Shown here piece after piece: positions 58,820 to 64,000 of a stretch of DNA of 64,000 nucleotides. Numbering within the stretch: position 1 is the first letter of the stretch; the number at the start of each line of letters is the position of its first letter. A program made the position numbers and the translations under genes. Source of the stretch: Serratia marcescens (lineage in GTDB: Bacteria > Pseudomonadota > Gammaproteobacteria > Enterobacterales > Enterobacteriaceae); contig NZ_JARVZZ010000001.1 of assembly GCF_029846115.1 (NCBI RefSeq), forward strand, positions 1,240,001 to 1,304,000, given 5' to 3'. The notes beneath the pieces are model-generated. The model was not told the DNA's origin. It saw nothing but the letters and a program-made list of their open reading frames with translations, and searched no databases.

Positions 58820-58979
58820 AACGCGCAGCATTAAACCGTATTGGCCGATGGCCGTCAACGGCTTTATGCGTGAAAGACGTTAAAATGCCACCGGTTGCTG
58901 GCTTTTCAGGCAAAGGGCGCAAAAAATGCGCCTGTTCCGGCTATCACCTTGGGTTGGCGGCGCCGCAAGCGCGGCTCGC

Positions 58980-59555
58980 TTAGCTCAGCGCCCCGTTGCG
59001 GCGGCACTGTGCCACCTGCAAGATGTCTTCCGCCAGCCGTTTGGCGACCGATACATCCTGGAGCTGGCGTTTTACCAGCAGTTTGCTCAGGCAGCCTTCC
59101 TGAATCAATTCCATTTGATGCGCCACCATGTCGGCGTCGTCGGCGTCCATTTCACGCAGCAGTTCGCGGGTCAGCTCCAGCGAGGTCAGCTTTTGCTGCT
59201 CCGCCAGTTGGTGGATCGGGTGATCCGTTTCCGGGAAAAAGCTGCAGGCAGCGATAAACAGGCAGCCGGGATAGCGGTCTTGCTGCACGTATTCCGCCAG
59301 CACGTCATAGCGTGCCAGCAGCTTTTGCTGCGGGCTCAGGTTTTCGTCCAGCAACAGCTGGCGGCGCCAGGTGTCAATCTGTTGGCCGTGGTAGCGCAGG
59401 CAGTCGTACAGCAGCGCTTCGCGATCCGGCCAAAACCGTTTGAGATCGCCGGGCTGAACGTCGAGTTTTTCCGCCAGCATCTCTAATGTGGCGGTCGCCA
59501 GGCCCTGTTGTTCCAACAGGCCCAGCGCGGTATCAAGGACGTGTTCACGTTGCAC
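58980..59555 (-). CDS. yjdC: TetR-family regulator YjdC
   Basis: A 191-residue regulator with an N-terminal TetR-type helix-turn-helix ([20 protein letters not shown]...[26 protein letters not shown]; quoted as pattern only) and a ligand domain with the YjdC segments [30 protein letters not shown] and [11 protein letters not shown]. It matches E. coli YjdC nearly end to end. Its ligand and targets are unknown. It lies between tRNA-Phe and dsbD as in E. coli. Confidence 0.94.
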   Translation of the reverse strand: MQREHVLDTALGLLEQQGLATATLEMLAEKLDVQPGDLKRFWPDREALLYDCLRYHGQQIDTWRRQLLLDENLSPQQKLLARYDVLAEYVQQDRYPGCLFIAACSFFPETDHPIHQLAEQQKLTSLELTRELLREMDADDADMVAHQMELIQEGCLSKLLVKRQLQDVSVAKRLAEDILQVAQCRRNGALS

Positions 59556-59599
59556 TTGTGCTTCCTCCTCTTCAGTTCAGAACCTCAGTGTTATTTATT

Positions 59600-59802
59600 A
59601 TACCCGTCATCTTTCGAGCCGCAGCGTTGTTGGCTGCTCACCGTTATTCGGCCCCTCCATGGGCCTCACCCCTTGCGGGGCCACTGTAGGCAGTGTTCAA
59701 ATCTACTCCCGACAGATTTGTCACCCCAGTCACTTACTTTAGTAAGCTCCTGGGGACTCCTGTGCTTGCCGCCTAGCTGCAACTCGAAAGCTATAGGGTA
59801 TG
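59600..59802. repeat. ERIC element with internal insertion
   Basis: The ends TATACCCGTCATCTTTCGAG and CTCGAAAGCTATAGGGTAT are inverted and characteristic of ERIC/IRU repeats. The core CACCCCAGTCACTTACTT, then AGTAAGCTCCTGGGGA, matches the ERIC primer sites. The element is about 200 bp rather than 127 because about 75 bp are inserted after TTGGCTGCTCACC (about 59643-59720). Its right end contains the dsbD stop codon. Confidence 0.88.
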
Positions 59803-61524
59803 TCGCATCACTTTCTGCAAATGCGCGTTGAAGGCTTCTGCCTTCATGAAACCGGTGACCCGCTGGGCCGTCAGCTCCTGGCCCGCCGGATCGAAGAACA
59901 GGATCGTCGGTAGCCCCAGCACCTGCAGGTGCTTCAGCAGCGCCGCCTGTTCCGCACCGTTGGCGGTCACATCCGCCTGCAGCAGCACCGCGTTGGCCAG
60001 GCTCGCCTGCACCGCCGCATCGCTGAAGGTGTATTTTTCGAACTCTTTACAGGCTACGCACCAGTCGGCATACAGGTCCAGCATCACCGGCTTGCCCCGC
60101 GCCTTTTGCAGCGCCAGATCTAACTGCTCGACGTTGTTGATGCGGGTAAAGGCCAGATGCGGTTGAGCCGCCTGCTGCGCCTGGTCGGCGCCGAAAACCC
60201 AGTCCTGCAGCGGCCGCGCGGCGATCACCGCCGCCGCCAGCAGCAGTAGTTGCAGGGCGCGCGCCCAGCCGCGCGCGCTTCTCAGGCTCAGGGCGAAGGC
60301 CCAACCGAAGAACGCCAGGCCGAGCAGGCTCCACAGGCGCATGCCCCACAAATCGCCGATCACCCGTTCCAGCAGGAACACCGGCAGCGCCAGAATGACG
60401 AAGCCGAAGGCCTCTTTCACGTACTGCATCCACGGGCCGCTGCGCGGCAGCAGGCGGTTGCCGAATAGGGTGACGATCACCAGCGGAATGCCCATTCCCA
60501 GTGCGTACAGGTACAGTGTGCCGCCGCCGGCCCACAGGTTACCGCTCTGGGCGATATACAGCAGGATGGCGCTGAGCGGCGCGGTGGTGCAGGGGGAACA
60601 AATCAGCCCGGCCAGGGCGCCCATCAGAAACACGCCGGTCAGCGAGCCGCCGCGCTGGGTGTTGCTCCAGTTCGCCAGCCGGGTTTGCAGCGTCGAGGGC
60701 AGCTGCAGGGAATAGAGGCCGAACATCGACAGCGCCAGCGCGATGAACAGCACCGACAGGCCGATCAGCACGTAAGGGTGCTGCAGCGCCGCCTGGAACT
60801 GCAATCCGGCGGCGGCCACCACCAGGCCCAGCAGGGTGTAGGTGAGCGCCATGCCCTGCACGTAAACCACCGCCAGCGCCAGAATGCGGCCGCTGCTTTG
60901 CGGCCGATCGCGGCCGAGGATGATGCCGGAGATCAGCGGGTACATCGGCAGCACGCACGGCGTGAAAGCGATGCCGATGCCGATCAGCAGCGCCCACAGC
61001 GGCGAGAACGGCAGGCTGGCCGGTGTAGCGGGCTGTTCGATTGGCACAGAGGTAGCTGCCGGGAGCGGGGCGGCCGCGCCGGCGCTGACAGCGTCCAGCG
61101 GGATGATCCGGGTTTCCGGCGGATAGCAGAAGCCGGCCTCGGCGCAGCCCTGATAGGTGACGCTGAGGCTGGCGTTGGCCGCCGCCTGTTGCAACGGCAC
61201 CTGCAGATTCAGCTGCTGTTTGAAAATCGCCACTTCGCCGAAGAACTCGTCCTTGTGGCTCAACCCTTCGGGCAGGGTAAAGGCGCCGAGCGTAGCCTGC
61301 TGCGGCACCAGTTTGATCTGCTGGCGATACAGGTAGTAGCCGGGGCGGATCTGCCAGTTCAGTATTACTTGGCTGCCTTGCTGTTTGAAATCGAAGGCGA
61401 AGGCCTGATCGACAGGCACGAACTGGCTGCCGCCCTTCGGCGCGAACAGCGAAGCCTGCACCGCCTGCGGCAGGAAGAACAGGCAGCACAGCAGCAAAAT
61501 CAGTTTAAGGAAGCGTTGATCCAT
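59791..61524 (-). CDS. dsbD: Thiol:disulfide interchange protein DsbD
   Basis: A 577-residue inner-membrane protein that passes electrons from cytoplasmic thioredoxin to DsbC, DsbG and CcmG in the periplasm. A signal peptide ([17 protein letters not shown]) leads to the alpha domain with the redox Cys pair in [13 protein letters not shown]. Eight membrane helices follow, with the Cys in [11 protein letters not shown] and [11 protein letters not shown]. The C-terminal thioredoxin-like gamma domain has DWCVACKE (Cys489, Cys492). The start overlaps cutA by 25 bp. The last two codons and the stop (ACC CTA TAG) come from the end of the ERIC element. Confidence 0.96.
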   Translation of the reverse strand: MDQRFLKLILLLCCLFFLPQAVQASLFAPKGGSQFVPVDQAFAFDFKQQGSQVILNWQIRPGYYLYRQQIKLVPQQATLGAFTLPEGLSHKDEFFGEVAIFKQQLNLQVPLQQAAANASLSVTYQGCAEAGFCYPPETRIIPLDAVSAGAAAPLPAATSVPIEQPATPASLPFSPLWALLIGIGIAFTPCVLPMYPLISGIILGRDRPQSSGRILALAVVYVQGMALTYTLLGLVVAAAGLQFQAALQHPYVLIGLSVLFIALALSMFGLYSLQLPSTLQTRLANWSNTQRGGSLTGVFLMGALAGLICSPCTTAPLSAILLYIAQSGNLWAGGGTLYLYALGMGIPLVIVTLFGNRLLPRSGPWMQYVKEAFGFVILALPVFLLERVIGDLWGMRLWSLLGLAFFGWAFALSLRSARGWARALQLLLLAAAVIAARPLQDWVFGADQAQQAAQPHLAFTRINNVEQLDLALQKARGKPVMLDLYADWCVACKEFEKYTFSDAAVQASLANAVLLQADVTANGAEQAALLKHLQVLGLPTILFFDPAGQELTAQRVTGFMKAEAFNAHLQKVMRHTL

Positions 61525-61823
61525 AACAGGTAGTCTTTATCTCCGGCCATCACCGGCAGCACCAGCAGCTCGGGCGTCTGGTAAGGGTGATGTTGTTTCA
61601 GGGTGTCGAGCAGGGCCTGCTGACGGCGGCGATCGCTTTTGAACAGCATCTGCACTTCGTATTCCTGTTCCAGTTTCCCTTCCCAGTAATACAGCGAGGT
61701 GGCGCCGGGCAGCAGCGTGGCGCAGGCCGCCAGCTTATCGCCCAGGACCCGCGCCGCCAGTTCCTGGGCGCTGGCTTCATCGGGTGCGGTACAGAGTATG
61801 ACGACAGCTTCGCAATCAGACAT
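61500..61823 (-). CDS. cutA: Divalent-cation tolerance protein CutA
   Basis: A 107-residue protein that forms trimers related to PII signal proteins and is linked to copper and other metal tolerance. It has [41 protein letters not shown] and [15 protein letters not shown], typical of CutA1. The ATG at 61823 matches the family start; five further codons upstream are open. It overlaps dsbD as in E. coli. Confidence 0.95.
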   Translation of the reverse strand: MSDCEAVVILCTAPDEASAQELAARVLGDKLAACATLLPGATSLYYWEGKLEQEYEVQMLFKSDRRRQQALLDTLKQHHPYQTPELLVLPVMAGDKDYLLWINASLN

Positions 61824-61932
61824 CTTCAGCCCTCTCATCGGTTCGAATGGGCACTATACCCTGAAGGCGGATTGGCTAGAAGGCGAGTTTATCGTCAGGA
61901 GGAAAACCGGGGCCGCAGCCCCGGTCGAAGCG

Positions 61933-63234
61933 TTACAGCATGATGCTGCCGAGCAGGAAGCCGAATACCACCGCGAAGATCACGCCCATGGTGCCGGGAA
62001 TGAAGAACGGATGGTTGAACACGAAGCGGCCGATGCGCGTGGTGCCGGTATCGTCCATCTGCACCGCGGCGACCAGCGTCGGGTAGGTTGGCAGGATGAA
62101 CAGGCCGGAGACGGCGGCGAAGGAGGCGACGGCGGTCAGCGGCGATACGTTCAGCGCCAGCGCCATCGGCATCAGCGCCTTGGCGGTGGCGGCCTGCGAG
62201 TACAGCAGCGCCGAGCAGAAGAAGAAGATCACTGCCAGCAGCCACGGGTGTGCCTGAATGACGCTGCCGGCCGTTTCTTTGATCCAGTCGATGTTGGCCT
62301 GCACGAAGGTATCGCCCAGCCAGGCGACGCCGAGGATACAGATACAGGCGCTCATGCCGGCCTTGAAGGTGCTGGAGTTCAGCACCATGTCGGTGTCGAC
62401 GCGGCACAGCAGAGTGGTCAGCGTGGCGACGCTCAGCATGATGATCAGGATGGCGTTGGTGGTGTTCATCAGCGGCTTGGCCACCAGGCCCAAGCCTGGG
62501 CTGTTGATGATGGCGTAGGCGACCACGCACAGCACGCCCAGCAGGAACAGCAGCACCGAGGCTTTGGCGCGCGGTTTGATCGCCAGCGCGTTGTTGCCGC
62601 GCAGGGTGATCAGGCCTTCTTCCAGGCGTTTCAGGTACACCGGATCGTTAGACAGCTTGGAGTCGAACAGCCAGGTCACCAGCAGCGACATCACCAGCAC
62701 GGCGCAGAAGGTGGACGGGATCACCACCATCAGCAGGTGCAGGTAGCTGACGCCGTGGCCTTCCATCACCGAAGACATGTACACCACCGCGGCGGAGATC
62801 GGCGAGGCGGTGATGGCGATCTGGGCGGACACCACGGCGGTCGACAGCGGGCGGCAAGGCTTGATGCCCTGTTCTTTCGCCACTTCGGCGATCACCGGCA
62901 GCGCCGAGAGCGAGATGTTGCCGGTGCCGGCGAAGATGGTCAGGAAGTAGGTGACGATAGGGGCGAGAATGGTGATGTGCTTGGGGTTCTTGCGCAGCAG
63001 CTTTTCGGTCTGCTGCACCAGGTAATCCATCCCCCCGGCGACCTGCATCGCGGAGATCGCCGCGATCACCGCCATGATGATGGAAATCACGTCGAAGGGA
63101 ATGCTGCCCGGCTTGACGCCGATCAGCGCCAGGACCAGAACGCCCAATCCCCCCGCGAACCCGATACCGATACCGCCCAACCTGGCCCCTAAAAAGATGG
63201 CCAGCAGAACGATAACCAATTCCAAGGCTAGCAT
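61933..63234 (-). CDS. dcuA: Anaerobic C4-dicarboxylate transporter DcuA
   Basis: A 433-residue inner-membrane carrier with 10-12 helices that exchanges fumarate, malate or aspartate for succinate. It begins MLALELVIVLLAIFLGARLG and has family segments GVLVLALIGVKPGSIPFDVI, APIVTYFLTIFAGTGNISLS, ITASPISAAVVYMSSV and FILPTYPTLVAAVQMDDTGTTRIG. All are as in E. coli DcuA (433 residues). It lies downstream of aspA, whose product supplies fumarate. Confidence 0.97.
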   Translation of the reverse strand: MLALELVIVLLAIFLGARLGGIGIGFAGGLGVLVLALIGVKPGSIPFDVISIIMAVIAAISAMQVAGGMDYLVQQTEKLLRKNPKHITILAPIVTYFLTIFAGTGNISLSALPVIAEVAKEQGIKPCRPLSTAVVSAQIAITASPISAAVVYMSSVMEGHGVSYLHLLMVVIPSTFCAVLVMSLLVTWLFDSKLSNDPVYLKRLEEGLITLRGNNALAIKPRAKASVLLFLLGVLCVVAYAIINSPGLGLVAKPLMNTTNAILIIMLSVATLTTLLCRVDTDMVLNSSTFKAGMSACICILGVAWLGDTFVQANIDWIKETAGSVIQAHPWLLAVIFFFCSALLYSQAATAKALMPMALALNVSPLTAVASFAAVSGLFILPTYPTLVAAVQMDDTGTTRIGRFVFNHPFFIPGTMGVIFAVVFGFLLGSIML

Positions 63235-63260
63235 AGTGTTTACTCCTTAAAATGAGATTT

Positions 63261-63378
63261 CCCGTCATCCTTGAAACTGCATCGGTGTTGGCTGCGAGCG
63301 CTCACCCCAGTCACTTACTTGAGTAAGCTCCCGGGGCTTGCGCGCTTGCCGCCTTGATGCAGTCCCAATGATTTAGGG
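63261..63378. repeat. ERIC element between aspA and dcuA
   Basis: Contains CGCTCACCCCAGTCACTTAC, the exact complement of the common ERIC2 primer site, then AGTAAGCTCCCGGGG. The outer arms pair: ACTGCATC near 63277 and GATGCAGT near 63356. About 118 bp, close to the standard length, without insertion. Confidence 0.88.
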
Positions 63379-63426
63379 TGTAAATTGAAAATAAAACGTT
63401 AAAATTTTGTGGGCGCCGGAAAGTAA

Positions 63427-63461
63427 AAAGGCACGCTATCCAGAGGATTTAGCGTGCCTTT
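63427..63461 (-). terminator. aspA terminator
   Basis: AAAGGCACGCTA and TAGCGTGCCTTT form a perfect 12-bp stem 22 bp after the aspA stop. dcuA is therefore partly uncoupled from aspA. Confidence 0.9.
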
Positions 63462-63482
63462 CAGGGCTACCGGGTAGGTCTG

Positions 63483-64000
63483 TTATTGTTCATTTTCATC
63501 CGTATAGCGTTTGGCTTTATAGGCCGGGTGCATCAGGTTCTCCACGGAGAAGATGTCATCCAGCTCGGCTTCGGTCAGCAGGCCGCGTTCCAGCACCACC
63601 TCACGCACGCTCTTGCCGGTTTCGGCGCAGATCTTCCCGACGATGTCACCGTTATGGTGGCCGATGAACGGGTTCAGATAGGTGACGATACCGATCGAGT
63701 TGAAGACGTAGTGTTCGCAGACTTCTTTATTCGCGGTGATGCCGTTAATGCATTTTTCCAGCAGGTTGTAGCAGGCGTTGGTCAGGATGTGGATCGACTC
63801 GAACATCGCCTGGCCGATCACCGGCTCCATCACGTTCAGCTGCAGCTGGCCCGCTTCGGCCGCCATGGTAACGCAAGTGTCGTTGCCAATCACCTTGAAA
63901 CACACCTGATTGACCACTTCCGGCACTACCGGGTTCACTTTGGCTGGCATGATGGACGAGCCTGCCTGCAGCTCAGGCAGGTTGATTTCGTTCAGGCCGG
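63483..64000 (-). CDS. aspA: Aspartate ammonia-lyase, C-terminal part
   Basis: The gene runs beyond the window end; about 172 C-terminal codons are visible. The enzyme converts L-aspartate to fumarate and ammonia. The signature loop of the fumarase/aspartase superfamily, [11 protein letters not shown], with the catalytic Ser, is present near the cut end. It is followed by [23 protein letters not shown] and [12 protein letters not shown]. The Met at 63950 is the Met of that loop, not a start. It forms an aspA-dcuA pair with the transporter downstream. Confidence 0.97.

Noticed and set aside
58577..58858. 93-codon minus-strand frame over tRNA-Phe
   Set aside because: Its translation is only the tRNA-Phe gene read as protein (a well-known artefact).

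Overview
The window looks like the chromosome of an enterobacterium of the genus Serratia, close to S. marcescens. It is GC-rich, and the housekeeping genes have the order and near-identical protein motifs of Escherichia coli and its relatives. Positions 1-18100 are conserved backbone. They hold the 3' end of hemE, then nfi, yjaG, hupA and yjaH, then purH-purD on the minus strand with a PurR operator. A complete rRNA operon follows (16S, tRNA-Ile, tRNA-Ala, 23S, 5S), then the acetate genes acs-yjcH-actP (minus) and gltP.

Positions 18200-46080 form one large iron-acquisition locus made of two intermixed siderophore systems. The first is vibriobactin-like. It has a free-standing VibH-type condensation protein, a VibF-like synthetase split into three proteins (Cy; Cy-A; C*-PCP-C), a ViuA-like TonB-dependent receptor and a YncE-like periplasmic beta-propeller protein. 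The second is enterobactin-like: fepA, fes, ybdZ, entF, entS, entC, entE, entB and a true yncE orthologue. The catechol supply (EntC, EntE, EntB) can serve both assembly lines. Every promoter region in the locus has at least one Fur-box-like sequence. Missing from the window are entA, entD, entH and fepBCDG, so the pathway needs genes elsewhere. A mixture of enterobactin-type and vibriobactin-type genes has been described for serratiochelin in another Serratia strain. The likely products here are therefore a serratiochelin/vibriobactin-like oxazoline catecholate and an enterobactin-like trilactone.

Positions 46100-58600 are accessory and more AT-rich. After yjdF come a ToxR/CadC-like membrane regulator with a small membrane partner, a second ToxR-like regulator on the other strand, and an eight-gene chaperone-usher fimbrial operon laid out like mrpABCDEFGH. 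A LuxR-type regulator and two small unknown proteins follow. The region ends at a tRNA-Phe gene whose 3' end and terminator are partly duplicated 160 bp away, which suggests an old integration site.

Positions 58744-64000 return to backbone in the E. coli order, all on the minus strand: tRNA-Phe, yjdC, dsbD, cutA, dcuA and aspA (cut by the window end). Two ERIC-type repeats lie here, and one of them contains the dsbD stop codon. No CRISPR array, insertion sequence or prophage was seen.
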